Assembly: GCA_037954235.1 (NCBI GenBank)
Contig: JBBMOA010000004.1
Span: forward strand, 4,875,001 to 4,939,000
Direction of reading: 5' to 3'
DNA length: 64,000 nucleotides
Source: Aulostomus chinensis
Taxonomy: Eukaryota; Chordata; Actinopteri; Syngnathiformes; Aulostomidae
In this document: in pieces, positions 53,026 to 62,055 of the stretch
How the letters are laid out: the number at the start of each line of letters is the position of its first letter
Position numbering within the stretch: the stretch's first letter is position 1
Position numbers and translations under genes: made by a program
Notes under the pieces: generated by a model
What the model was told of the DNA's origin: nothing
What the model saw: the letters and a program-made list of their open reading frames with translations, nothing else
The model's database searches: none

Positions 53026-53805
53026 TAAGGAGCTGAGACTCACAGACACCAGCTAGCTGCTAGTTAGCTTAGCACAGTGTCATAGATGGGAAGTGATAGA
53101 TGTGTGGAGTCTGCATGTTCTCCCTGTTCCTGCTGGGTTCTCTCTGGTACTCCAGCTTCCTCCACAGTCCAAAGACATCAAGAGGGACCAGGTTAATCCA
53201 GACTCTAAATTGACCGTAGGCCTGGCTGGGAGAGCCAATGGTTGTCTGTCTCTATGTGTTGGCCCTGCCATGGACTGGTGACCCCTCCAGGGTGAAGGCT
53301 GCTGGGATAGGCTCCACCCCCCCCCCCCCACCACCACCACCCTTAACAGGATAAGAGGGAGAAAATGGATGGATGGATGGAAGTGATAGCATCAGTCAAA
53401 AGTCTTTGAATGCACTTTCCCTTAAATTGAATATTATCTCTGTATTAACATTACTATTGTTGTGCATAGCATTTGCTATCAAAAAACATTTAATATTGTA
53501 AGTTATTGTCATTTTAGAAAAGCAGTGATTTGATGCAGCACCTCATTACCTCAGCCAAAACCTAATGGCTGACATTAAGTCCTGCCAGGATGCTGAACCT
53601 TGTTCATATAAACCAGAATATGCAAAGGAGGACTGAGAGGCTTTGATTGGTTCAGGTTCAGGACGGAGGTATGCTAGCTCTCCCACTACCACTCATTGCG
53701 CTAAGCCAAGTAGCTGCCATTTGGTCTCTGCGTCTCAGCACTGTTCCACATACACGGGGAGAGAAGGGTGTCTGTCTTCTTCTGTGGCTCTGCAGTTTCC
53801 TGAAA

Positions 53806-53877
<72 letters not shown>

Positions 53878-56800
53878 CCTCGAAGATCAAAGTTTTACTC
53901 ACTGATGCACACTGGGATGTGCTTTCTCAAATCTTCATGACTGCATCCTGTGTTTAAAAGTTGCAAACTTTGTAGTAAAAATAGGGAAAAGATCATCACA
54001 TCCAGCTTTTTCACATGAATCACTTACAAATATTGTCTCCCTGTGAATCATTAAACCATCTGTTTTTATCTTTAACAAGGAAGTACTCTGTAGATTACAC
54101 ATTGACATTACAAAGTACTGTGTAAGATTCTTTAAAATTTCCCGCTTGAGTCAGAGTCTTGTGTTGGACGTGGAGATTCGTACCTGGGGCATCATAAGTG
54201 CCACTCCACATTACTCCACAATAATTCGGAAATGATTTGATTGTTACTTGCACTCGTTGTTTTGGAGAAACGCTGCTGCAATCATTCTCCACCTGCACCT
54301 GAAGGACACGGGGAATCAAAGGTTCACAAGCTGCCACATGTCGGCCACAGCTTAGTCATGTTGTGATGGAAGTCACCGGGCATGTTTGCACCGGTCTATT
54401 TTAGCCTTATGCAAAAATAATCACGATTTGCTTATTCTCCTAAGATATAAATCTGGACAGACAAAGAAACAGAAGCATCCAGATGCTGCTGATCGGATTC
54501 TACCTAATTACAAATGCCTCTACCTGCAGTCCAGACTTTCTCCCTCTGGCTGCCGTTTGGATGCTGAAGCTTCTGCAGTTTTCAAGCATCCCTGCTGTCT
54601 GTGTGCAAACAGACATGCCCCAGACAGACCCTGGAGACAATGCATCATGGAGGAAGTCAGAAAACCATTCACAAATTGCATCTCATGTGCAGGAAGTGTT
54701 GGCAGGACGGACTTTAGACTCAGCAGGATCAAAGGGATTTCCCCCGCTGCAGGTCTCGGATTAAAATGATCCATCATTCTTACAGTGGGCTGCTGACTAA
54801 GACTGACACGTGTGTGTGTGTGTGGGGGGGGGGGGGGGTGTTTGTGTGTGGGTGTTGACATTCACCTTATCATATCACTTCAAAATCAGGAACAGAAATT
54901 GTAAATTTACACAATCATAATGCAAGAGCAGAAGTTTGATTACGGAAAGCTTTTGTTGACATAAGTGTAACTTCCTTCAGTGCTTCCAGAGTATTTCATC
55001 GTTAGTTGGACTGACCGACTCCTTGACGATCGGCCGAGGCTGAGGTCAAATACAAATTTCATTTCTTGACATGGAGAAGAGATACCAGTTGGCTGCTTTT
55101 CACACTCGCCGCTGCAGGTGACTTAGACACACCTGTCAATAATTCAAAACAAGTCCAGTCTTTTTGCAGCTTCTGATGTTTACAAGCTAACCGCAGTTCT
55201 GCATGGAGATGTCGGGAACCTAAATTGGTCTGAGGTTCTTGAAAGATCAGTTAGATGCCAACTCTTTGTTCTTCAAAGGAGCAGCCCACGTTTAAGCTGT
55301 CGCAGCCTAACCTGTTAGTTGTAATGTGGCTTTGATTCTGAGGTGGAGTGAACACTTCTGCCTCCCCTCACAGCTCATGACTGTTGACAAACTGATGTTC
55401 TGGAACAGGGAGGAGGCGTTGAGATCTTCAGTGGGCTTCTGACATGGAGGAGGAAAGAATTCTACACATGAAAAGATACACAGGCAGATTGGGTTTAGAA
55501 ACAAACATTCAAAGAGCCATTATGGCGTTCCAAAGAAAATGTTAACGTCTGTTTGGAGTGTCGGTGGCGACGTGGGTGAGATGAAAAAAAAAGCGGGCTG
55601 TGATTCTGTGGAAAAACATTGCCCTGCCAAATCAGGAGTCAGTTGTGTGCTCTGAATGGCTCTCGATGAAAGGATTTCTGCTGCCTTTACTTTGAAATGA
55701 GAGGACTAGAAGTGACGTCCCCCTCTGTGTGTGATTCTGGTTTAGCAGTGGATGTTGTTTCACTTGATGATCTTGAGCTTTTACTGCTGAATTTTAAGAA
55801 GAGCAAATGTATTTCCGGGTTATTTTTTTCCCTCAAACCTTGAATATCTTCATGAGAGGCTAAACACCCTGCTGTCTGAGCTTTAAACATAATTATGAGG
55901 TTTTCGGTGGCACGTGATCCCGCCCTGAATGCAACACCTAACACGAAATTAACGTTTCATGCGCATACGATACTAAATAAAGACAATATGGGCTCCACAC
56001 GAGGAATAAGGTTAGTGTGCAGTGTGTGCTGAGTCGTGTAATGTGCACATGCACGGGTGCGCATGTAATGTTGTAAACGTGCGCGGCCGTGATCACAACC
56101 TGGCTTTGTCTTGCATCGAAGGCCCTGAGAGAAGAGAGAGAGAAAAAAAACAGAGAAGCAATCAGCTGAAACTCTTCATCTTCGTCCCTCATGCTCTCTA
56201 TACCTCCACCCAGGTGCCAAAACAAGCCAAGCCCGATGTAAAAAATGTAGGTTCTCACAATGTTGTGCTCCGTTCCACCCCACCAACACCACCACCACCA
56301 CTGCGTTTAGTGACGTTCAGTCTTGGTGTTGCTAGCCCTCTCCAAAATCAACAAATGCCGCCAGTTATGTGGTGCACGCTACAGCTGTACTGTAAATCTA
56401 TGATGTAATCATCATCGTCATCATCGTCGTCATCGTCGTCGCCAGCCAGCAGTTTGCGCACCGTGCTAAAGGTTGTCATTCAACAAGCTGTATTACTGAG
56501 TCATTAAGAAAAATTTGTTAAGGCCTGAGTCCAAATTTTTGTGAGATGCATCATCACTCATCCACCAGCCATGATGCAGGACTTCCCCCTGAGAGGAGTG
56601 ACAGTTTCTCATGCGTGTGACAGGAGTTCCTCTGAAGGCTGCAGTTGTTTCCTGATGGTAAACTCTCCTGTCTGCCTGTGTAGAGCTGATGAGCGGAGCC
56701 GTCTGAGACAGAAGTAGATGCACTCAACCTGTTGAGTCTTACCCAGACAGCTGGTTTGGGTTTCTTCCTGAGATGTGGGTCAATGATTGAATAGATGTTA

Positions 56801-57205
56801 AGCTTTTTGTTTGGCGTGAGTCACCTTTAACGACTGGTCGCGATTCTCCTGCAACACGAACTCTTTAGTTGTCATTGTCTTTTACAGATTCCCAGTTGAG
56901 CTCTTTCTCAGCTGGACTCTTTGAGGAAGTCTAGTTTAAGCCCATTTACACAAAACTGGATAGAAGGTCGTCACAGTCTGATGTGAGGCCAAGCTGGAGT
57001 GAGGCAAGCAGCAGCACTTCAGCAGGAGGAAACAGAGTAACAGAGCTATATTTAGAAGCACAAAAAAATAGTTTGAAGGCTCCAGTTTTACCTGCGAACA
57101 CTTGGTGCTGCATGTCTCTATCCTTTCCAGCTCCACGTGTTCTGCTGCAGCTCCACAGAGACCCAAACAGGCGGGAGACAACAGCAAAGATACCAACAAG
57201 ATCAT
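46920..57205 (-). CDS. il17rel: IL-17 receptor family membrane protein, tail-less (IL17RE-like), about 16 exons
   Basis: Spliced gene read from exon to exon: 57205-57092, 56767-56743, 55461-55312, (exon 4 unresolved, candidate 55121-55054), 54298-54184, 52821-52682, 52159-52088, 51998-51944, 51867-51704, 50877-50833, 50651-50594, 49210-49062, 48680-48615, 48524-48467, 47494-47372, 46936-46920. All have GT donors and AG acceptors, and the phases agree at every join except around exon 4, so the total is in frame at roughly 465-472 residues. The product is a type I membrane protein: signal peptide (about 1-21), ectodomain rich in Cys with N-glycosylation sites (NAS, NIS, NVT, NVS, NAT), and one hydrophobic helix near the C terminus. 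Patterns typical of IL-17 receptors are visible: LLWEPACPV...LC, RPLPCLCIE, VQVCPF, HPQLCMK and W..CPF. No SEFIR domain was found, which favours RE-like over RC or RE. The family assignment is firm; the exact paralogue is inferred, because this relies on remembered family patterns and not on a search. Confidence 0.85.
47372..47494 (-). CDS. il17rel: il17rel exon 15: transmembrane segment
   Basis: Acceptor CTGCACAG, donor ACTG|GTAGGT, 123 nt, phase 1 in and phase 1 out. A short Gln/Pro-rich stalk is followed by about 24 hydrophobic residues, including PVGVCLLGIVIITLVLHVLL, clearly a single membrane-spanning helix. Without splicing at this donor, the frame runs about 20 more residues to a TAA, so the tail is short either way. 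Confidence 0.85.
48467..48524 (-). CDS. il17rel: il17rel exon 14
   Basis: Acceptor TGGCCAG, donor GCA|GTAAGT, 58 nt, phase 0 in and phase 1 out. It reads VTRLHVKHAATVIQCFEQC, the last ectodomain strand before the membrane segment. Confidence 0.82.
48615..48680 (-). CDS. il17rel: il17rel exon 13
   Basis: Acceptor CTGTTTCAG, donor CAG|GTGAGT, 22 codons, phase 0 at both ends. It carries FSLNLAGKLCDVNCCLQ, a Cys-rich strand just before the juxtamembrane region. Confidence 0.83.
49062..49210 (-). CDS. il17rel: il17rel exon 12
   Basis: Acceptor CATTTCCAG, donor GTG|GTAAGT, 149 nt, phase 1 in and phase 0 out. It reads AWKVALTKQQGRQEVKITS, then LLNATFSVGLCVKS and two further cysteines. An NAT glycosylation site is present. 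Confidence 0.86.
49461..49575 (+). repeat. 3' part of the GGCGGCACGGTGG element, in il17rel intron 11
   Basis: Contains GAGCTGGCGACCCGTCCAGG and GTGAACCCCGCCTCTCGTCC, ending ACAGATAAGTGG. It lies between exons 11 and 12 of the receptor gene. Confidence 0.75.
50594..50651 (-). CDS. il17rel: il17rel exon 11
   Basis: Acceptor CTCTTTAG, donor CGAG|GTACCG, 58 nt, phase 0 in and phase 1 out. It reads FTARGQSWTRCPFVDGRF. The W-x-x-C-P-F core is typical of IL-17 receptor membrane-distal repeats. Confidence 0.85.
50833..50877 (-). CDS. il17rel: il17rel exon 10 (45 nt)
   Basis: Acceptor CCTTGCAG and donor AAG|GTAAAA enclose 15 codons, ITFSEVDMHPQLCMK, in phase 0 at both ends. The HPQLCMK strand corresponds to the 'HPNLCVQV' strand of IL-17RC, right after the exon 9 homologous region. 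Confidence 0.85.
51433..51490 (-). repeat. Dispersed repeat copy (inverted relative to 25255-25312)
   Basis: On the minus strand CCCCAGAATGCAGAAAGAGC, CAGCCACGTATAT, CTCGAAGCTAATG. It lies in il17rel intron 9, in sense with the gene. Confidence 0.65.
51704..51867 (-). CDS. il17rel: il17rel exon 9
   Basis: Acceptor CGGTAG, donor AAAAG|GTAACA, 164 nt, phase 1 in and phase 0 out. It carries LEELWQGITFDP, LLWEPACPVTAVVTLC and QNVSREK. The W(E/D)xPC....LC block followed by a Cys and an Asn-glycosylation site parallels the second fibronectin domain of IL-17RC. It is the most diagnostic exon of the gene. Confidence 0.9.
51944..51998 (-). CDS. il17rel: il17rel exon 8
   Basis: Acceptor CCCACAG, donor ACA|GTGAGT, 55 nt, phase 0 in and phase 1 out. 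It reads GWSITTDATRVQVCPFKD. The VxVCPF motif is a hallmark of this receptor family. Confidence 0.87.
52088..52159 (-). CDS. il17rel: il17rel exon 7
   Basis: Exactly 24 codons, phase 0 at both ends, acceptor CTTGCAG and donor GAG|GTGAAA. The end, YSRPLPCLCIE, matches the 'LP-C-L-C-I' strand conserved in IL-17RC and RE type receptors between the two ectodomain modules. Confidence 0.87.
52682..52821 (-). CDS. il17rel: il17rel exon 6
   Basis: Acceptor CTTCTCCAG, donor GTG|GTAGGT, 140 nt, phase 1 in and phase 0 out. The reading AGRLSYDVDPEKKELNVTVT is followed by DMLEDYDYQLRLC, a beta-strand-rich fibronectin-type segment with an NVT glycosylation site. Confidence 0.85.
52957..53022 (+). repeat. 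(CT)32 microsatellite in il17rel intron 5
   Basis: Uninterrupted CT run (GA on the transcribed strand's RNA). Confidence 0.95.
53101..53380 (+). repeat. GGCGGCACGGTGG dispersed element, 5' truncated, in il17rel intron 5
   Basis: Starts in the middle (GTCTGCATGTTCTCCCTG) and runs to ATGGATGGATGG. It lies in the intron between exons 5 and 6, antisense to the gene, with a C-run inside, and close to the (CT)n array at 52957-53022. Confidence 0.82.
53694..53768 (+). repeat. Dispersed repeat copy B (pair with 28430-28501)
   Basis: Second copy of the block, in il17rel intron 5, next to the (TG)34 array. Confidence 0.6.
53807..53875 (+). repeat. (TG)34 microsatellite in il17rel intron 5
   Basis: Uninterrupted TG run, (CA)n in the transcript of the receptor gene, about 310 bp downstream of the exon 5 donor in gene sense. 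Confidence 0.95.
54184..54298 (-). CDS. il17rel: il17rel exon 5
   Basis: Acceptor TCCTTCAG and donor CCAG|GTACGA. It reads VQVENDCSSVSPKQRV and continues to NYCGVMWSGTYDAP, with two conserved cysteines. An alternative acceptor six bases further in (GTGCAG|GTGGAG) keeps frame and would drop two residues. It leaves in phase 1. Confidence 0.82.
55054..55121 (-). CDS. il17rel: il17rel exon 4 candidate (unresolved)
   Basis: Exon 3 ends in phase 1 but exon 5 begins in phase 0, so an exon of length 3n+2 must lie between them. Two overlapping readings here fit. The first (68 nt, acceptor CTAAG, donor TTT|GTATTT) gives VTCSGECEKQPTGISSPCQ, with the Cys spacing expected in this part of the family but weak splice sites. 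The second (47 nt, 55128-55082, acceptor GACAG, donor CTG|GTATCT) lacks cysteines. The exon's location is an inference. Confidence 0.35.
55312..55461 (-). CDS. il17rel: il17rel exon 3: first ectodomain strands
   Basis: Acceptor TGTGTAG, donor ACAG|GTTAGG, 150 nt, phase 1 in and phase 1 out. The reading starts FFPPPCQKP and includes NASSLFQNISLSTV, with two N-glycosylation sites, then SC....KCSLHLRIK. The phrase 'FQNISLSTV' followed by a Cys pair is characteristic of the IL-17 receptor N-terminal fibronectin-like domain. Confidence 0.8.
56743..56767 (-). CDS. il17rel: il17rel exon 2: 25-nt microexon
   Basis: Acceptor CATCTCAG and donor GTAAGA flank 25 nt that read EETQTSCL plus one base. It enters in phase 0 and leaves in phase 1, exactly what is needed to join exon 1 (phase 0) to exon 3 (which needs one incoming base). 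The extra Cys fits the N-terminal disulphide region. A microexon is easy to misplace, hence moderate confidence. Confidence 0.55.
57092..57205 (-). CDS. il17rel: il17rel exon 1: start codon and signal peptide
   Basis: The ATG has A at -3 and an in-frame TAG lies a few codons upstream, so this start is well supported for an unspliced leader. The 38 codons begin MILLVSLLLSPACLGLCG, a classic signal peptide with likely cleavage after the AAA run near residue 21. They then reach ERIETCSTKCSQ, the Cys-x3-Cys start of the mature IL-17-receptor N terminus. The exon ends in phase 0 at CAG|GTAAAA. Confidence 0.82.
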
Positions 57206-60015
57206 TTTTGTCCCTGCTCTTTTCTTCTGCGGCGGCTAAAGCAGATGCGTCCCGGGTCCCAGGTATGGTGGCGGAGGGGGGGGCAGGTGGAGGGGCGGTG
57301 GGGGGCGGATGCTGAGAGGGCTCCTTGTATGAGTCCTGTGATATCCAGAGGACGTGTGATGGGGTGGAAGTGAGCACCCAGCAGAGTGAAATACAGACTG
57401 CTGAAAAGTTCACATTTAAATATTGTCAGTGGAGGTGGGGCCTTGGTGGTGAGGATATATGTGTTTAACTGTGTGTGTATGTGGGGGGGGGGGGGCAGTT
57501 CAACACAAATAAAGGGGTTTTCCTAGACATCAGTAATACAATTATTCCAGTAATTCTGCATTTATTTATTTATTTATTACAATTTATGGGCACATTTAAA
57601 AAAAGGACGTGTAAGTCACACAACAAACACATACACAACACTACGTGTGCGCAGTACTTCGAAGAAGGTTCCACATTTGCTGCCATTCTTTCATAGAGTC
57701 CAAAATAAATAGATAAATACATAAATAAATAAACAGTTCCACGAATAAAGCAAACCCCAGTTTCTCATTTCCTGTGAACACAAAAACGAATGAAAACACA
57801 AACAAATCCGTTTTATTTGGTCAGGAAGGCGGACGACTGAGACGGGAGGCTAAACCTGACGCAGGTGTCAGGTCCATTGTGTTTGTGACGCCACAGGGCA
57901 GGGTAGGAATGTTACGAGCCCAAATGTACGAACTGCTCCAGCCTTTAGCGCAACAACAACAACAACATGGGCGTATGTGACCTCATCATTCAGTTAGCAT
58001 GACAACATCATACTTTCTTTGGTTGCATGGTGTTCTCTCCCACGGGCGCGCCGCTACCCTGCTGTCCTGGACCAAAAGGATTTCAGGAGTTATTGGAAGT
58101 TGGACAGGAATACTTGAAGTGCAGATCGTTGGTTGTCTGGAGAACGTTTTTACACGATCGCAGACCTGTTAGTTGTCGATACTTGCCTGCTGTGTTGTGG
58201 TCACGGGGAACAGAAATTATTCCATCCATCTGTCCATTTTCTACCGCTTATCCAATCATTTCAGTTGGGAAAAAAGCCAGTAAAATTTGAAATTCCCTCA
58301 AGCGACACAATTGCGTCTTCGTTGTTCTTCATGGACTGTCGAATCCTGACATTTAAGAGCCTGGAAGAAGCAAGTATCGGATATTTTTCCTTGAAATTGA
58401 CTGAACTGGTCATGAAAATAGCTGCATTATTGCAGTTATACAGAAAAACAAAACCCAACATTGAGTGGCAAAGGTTTATAATAAGGACACAGGAATGGTA
58501 AGTTAATTCTTAGTTAACAGTGACGGTGTCTCGGAATAATTTGCTAGTGGTTTTCAGGTTAACTAGGATGGAAAAACTGGTAGAGGTCGTGGTGGTGTGT
58601 TGCTTACATGGTGACACTTTAGAATAGAGATCACAAAGTTCTGTAATAAAGGGTAAGTTATGCTTAAATATTGCTTATTCAGCGCTCTCGCTATCGATTA
58701 TGTGCTCGTGTTAATGCTTGTGAACCGACTCTGGAGTGTCAGACGAGGAGAGCCAGTGAGCCCGATCGCTCCGATGAGTGTGTTAAAGCCCACTGATCAG
58801 TTTTAGGGCCAGTACACCTGAGCTATCGCCGCACGTCACCTGCGCCTGCGTTATTCTCTCCCCTCTGGAACGAGACTTCAGTCCTGCTCGTCCCCCAGGC
58901 AAAAACTTCCTTCTGACTCAACTTCATGACAGTTTGAGCTGTGAGGGTTAGAATGTGGCAGAAACAGATGGGAGTTACATCAAAAAAAACCTAAAAGGGA
59001 ATTCCTGGAAGCAATGTGTGAAATTCCTATCTGGCTGCTGTTGAGAGCCCCACAGGGAAGTAGGCTCGTGACTCAGAGCTCAGATAGTTTCATCATCTTG
59101 GCGGTAAAGAGCATTTAGCTCAGTGTACAGATGCAGAGACAAATGCACTGAAAACCTCCAGCGCGAGAAGCCGCCTGAGCCGGGGTTTACTGGCAGCCAT
59201 GCCGTTTCTTTGAAATGAATCGTTGTGCAATAACATCAGCACGGCAAACCATAAAAGAAAGGACACGGTGACCTGACTGCTGCTTCGCTCGGTCTCACAA
59301 CAAATCGGAGAGGTTTGTTTTTTTGTTTTTTTTCCAGCACACGGAGAGAAAACTGTCCGAGTTCAGGAAGAAACACAAAAGACGGACATGTTACCTAACA
59401 ACTATCTTGACAACAGACTGGTGGTGGCTGCCTGATTAGTGAAGCCGTCCCCAACCTGTAGGGCACACACACACGCGGGACAATGTGGCAAACACACACG
59501 TGCACCACCACATAACTTCAGCAGATAAAATAAAAACAACAGCAACGTAAACAATGAGTATCTGACTACTTTGGATATGCAACCCTCCCGCCAGCTCCTC
59601 CGAGCTTCCTCAATGAGGACTTGAACAGAGCTTAACTCAGGTGAGACCTGAAGATGAGATCACACGAGGGCGGTGTCCCATGGGCCCCGGGGGGGGGGGG
59701 GGGGTGTTGTTGCTCGTGTGCTGGCCCACGTCTGACAGGAGCCCCAAACATTTTAGAATATTCAACTGAATTAAGAGTCTTTCAAGGCACCCCAACGTTT
59801 CAGCTTCCCCGCTGATGGCAAGTAATACATTTGAAGTAAGTCTTTAAAATGTCATTTCTGAGGTCCTGGTTAATCTTACAGTTGAGGTGGGAATTGAGGT
59901 TAGGGCAAGATTAGGATTAGACTTCATTTAGTTAGGGTTAGGATTAGGATTAAGGTTTGGGTTAGGCTGTCAATATGAATGGAAGTAAGTGGAATATTCT
60001 ACTGAAGCAAACCTC

Positions 60016-60068
60016 TGTGTGTTTGTGTGTGCGTGTGTGTGTGTGCGTGCGTGTGTGTGTGTGTGTGT
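60016..60068 (+). repeat. Interrupted (TG)n microsatellite
   Basis: TG array with GCG interruptions, in the divergent intergenic region. Confidence 0.88.
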
Positions 60069-60417
60069 TGCACACTGCAGTGTTATGGCTCTATCTGTTG
60101 GGATTCAGGGTGTATTGCAGGGTAGCAGCCACTTGTTCCAGGAACAGCAACCGTCATGGCTTCCATTAGCAGAGGGCCGCCTGTCACAGGTGAGGCTACA
60201 CACTCGTGTGCACTTTGACAAGATAGGGAGGTGTAATCAAGTACTTCAGGTGTGGATGCTTCACAACACTTTTACAAAATGATCAAACTGTCTGACTGTT
60301 AAATGAAGAGCGAGCAATAATAATAATAACAACAGTCATAATGTGTTGGTACAAGAAAGCATAACTCAGTTGAATAAATAAATAAAATGAATCAAGAAAT
60401 GTTCAAAAGTGCTTATT

Positions 60418-60545
60418 TTAAGAGGTAGAATGGCCGTCTAGCAACCGAAGGGTCGCTGGTTCAAACCCCACTTCCCCCGGTGACCACGTCCAAGTACCCT
60501 TGAGCAAGAGACTGAACCCCCGATGCTCCTGATGGCCCTGTGCAT
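60418..60545 (+). mobile_element. tRNA-like SINE copy
   Basis: Contains an RNA polymerase III B-box-like GGTTCAAACCC after AGCAACCGAAGGGTCGCT, then the body CCAAGTACCCTTGAGCAAGA and GCTCCTGATGGCCCTG. It is not a functional tRNA gene: no cloverleaf 3' acceptor arm is seen. Confidence 0.7.
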
Positions 60546-61755
60546 GCACATGCAGGTGGACCTGGAGAGAGACAGATTGCTGATTGCTGTACACAGATTT
60601 CATTAATTAAAAAAGAACAACAACATTTTGTTAACGGTAGATTTTACCCCGGCGCAGTGGCAGTAGAGACTCTCTGTATCTCCAGGAAGGATTTAACCTT
60701 TTGTCAGATGTTGTAATCTGCTCATTCTGCACTGCAAAACAAAAAAACAAAACAAAGCAAAAAAAAAGAGAATAACCCAGAGCCTCAAGGCAAAGTTTTA
60801 TGAGTTCATACATAGAAACAGGTTCCCAAGTTATTTTCATTTTCCAAAAAAAGACAACAGAAGAAACGCTCTTAAATTCCTTGACTTGCAACCGTTTATT
60901 AGACATTAAAAACAAATGAACCAGTTGTTTGGTTGTAAAAACGTCTCTCTATCATTTCCAAGTAAATTTCAAGCTAAACAGGATTCATAAACACGTCATA
61001 CACGGATCAGACAAACCATTAAAACCAGCAACAAGGTTTCGTGTTGCGTGTAATCCAGCAACCCTTCGATAAATCCCCCGTCAGCGGGATTATAATGCTC
61101 AGATTTATTCAGTCCCTTTGAGGGAAGAGTTGATTTCTCTTAATGGTCATTTTGGAGGCTGCAGTAGTTGGTGGTCCTGTTCAGCTATACTGGTTTTACT
61201 GGGAGATAGTTTTTCCATCCCCATCATATGATTTAAAAAAAACATTAGGAACCGCTCCAAGGACGAGAGGGTACAGCTCATTATCAGAGGACAAAAGCCT
61301 CCAAATGTTGAGTGAGCACGAGTGTCAATCAGATTTAACGAACTCAGAACGTTGTCATCCACACGCTGTTGTTTTTCTAGGATATTAAAGTTTTAGGGGG
61401 TTCCTGTATTGATTTCATAGCTCATTACTGTCAAAAAATGTAAAAAAAACAACAACAAAAAACGTGATAATTTTCCCGTAACAAATCTTACACGATCAAA
61501 GCGTTCGAAAACAGATAAAATTACAATGTTGAACATGTTCATCTCAGTTCTTTGCTTTTCTTTCCCCGTGAATGTATTTTAAACTCAGTTTTTATTGTAA
61601 TATTATTGCACATTCCCCAACACTTCTAATCACTCTTTTTACAGTCAGAAATGCTCTTCACAGCGTCTTGTTTTGTATTTGTTGTCAAGCCCAAGCCTCC
61701 GTACATATAAGATGGTTCGAAGAACATTTTTTTGCAGTGTGCTTTCCACGGCTGC

Positions 61756-61765
61756 GTCACGTGAC
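61756..61765. promoter_or_regulatory. Palindromic E-box GTCACGTGAC upstream of ppm1h
   Basis: A perfect 10-bp palindrome containing CACGTG, about 300 bp before the ppm1h start codon at the edge of the CpG-rich block. This is the CLEAR/USF-type site bound by bHLH-Zip factors (TFEB/TFE3, USF, MITF). Function is inferred from motif and position only. Confidence 0.4.
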
Positions 61766-61802
61766 CAGTTAATCGTGTATTTCCGCGTTCTCGAGAGCCG
61801 AG

Positions 61803-61910
61803 ATGTCGTCCGTCCGTGGAGGTGTGCAGGGCTCTAACCGAGGCGTCCCAGCCGCCCTCCTCCTCCTCCGCCTCCTCTCCTGCAGCAGCGGCCGCCGCCT
61901 GGATGAATGA
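61803..61910 (+). promoter_or_regulatory. Upstream ORF in ppm1h leader (35 codons)
   Basis: ATG at 61803 opens a short frame beginning MSSVRGG with a run of Leu, ending at TGA 61908-61910. A second uATG at 61903 opens a 7-codon frame ending at 61926. Neither overlaps the main start. They matter only if transcription begins upstream of 61803, which is not known. Confidence 0.3.
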
Positions 61911-62055
61911 GCCGGTGACCGTCTGACGGTCTCCTCCGCCTCTTCTTCATCTGTCGTCGAGCAGCGCGGACGAGCTGGGGGGGAATCCGGCGAAAGGCAG
62001 CCGCGGTGCCGCGCACAGGCCGGCGGACAACCCGCCGCGCCGCGCCACCAACAAC

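Larger units (their letters stand above)
57206..61755. other. Divergent intergenic region between il17rel and ppm1h
   Basis: About 4.5 kb between two head-to-head genes. It holds a G-run (57483-57494), (TTTA)n/(AAAT)n patches near 57560 and 57703-57732, a short relic of the ATGGATGG element (58222-58256), a 16-base G-run at 59689-59704, a degenerate TTAGGG-like stretch (59893-59965), a (TG)n array (60016-60068) and a SINE (60418-60545). I see no coding exon in it. Confidence 0.6.

Noticed and set aside
56946..57413. 155-codon minus-strand frame overlapping il17rel exon 1
   Set aside because: It uses a different frame from the signal-peptide start, and exon 1's frame has a clear signal peptide, an upstream in-frame stop and a donor consistent with the downstream exons.
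60440..60500. tRNA gene suggested by a B-box-like GGTTCAAACC
   Set aside because: Belongs to a SINE; no full cloverleaf can be drawn and the same sequence recurs at 29.2 kb.
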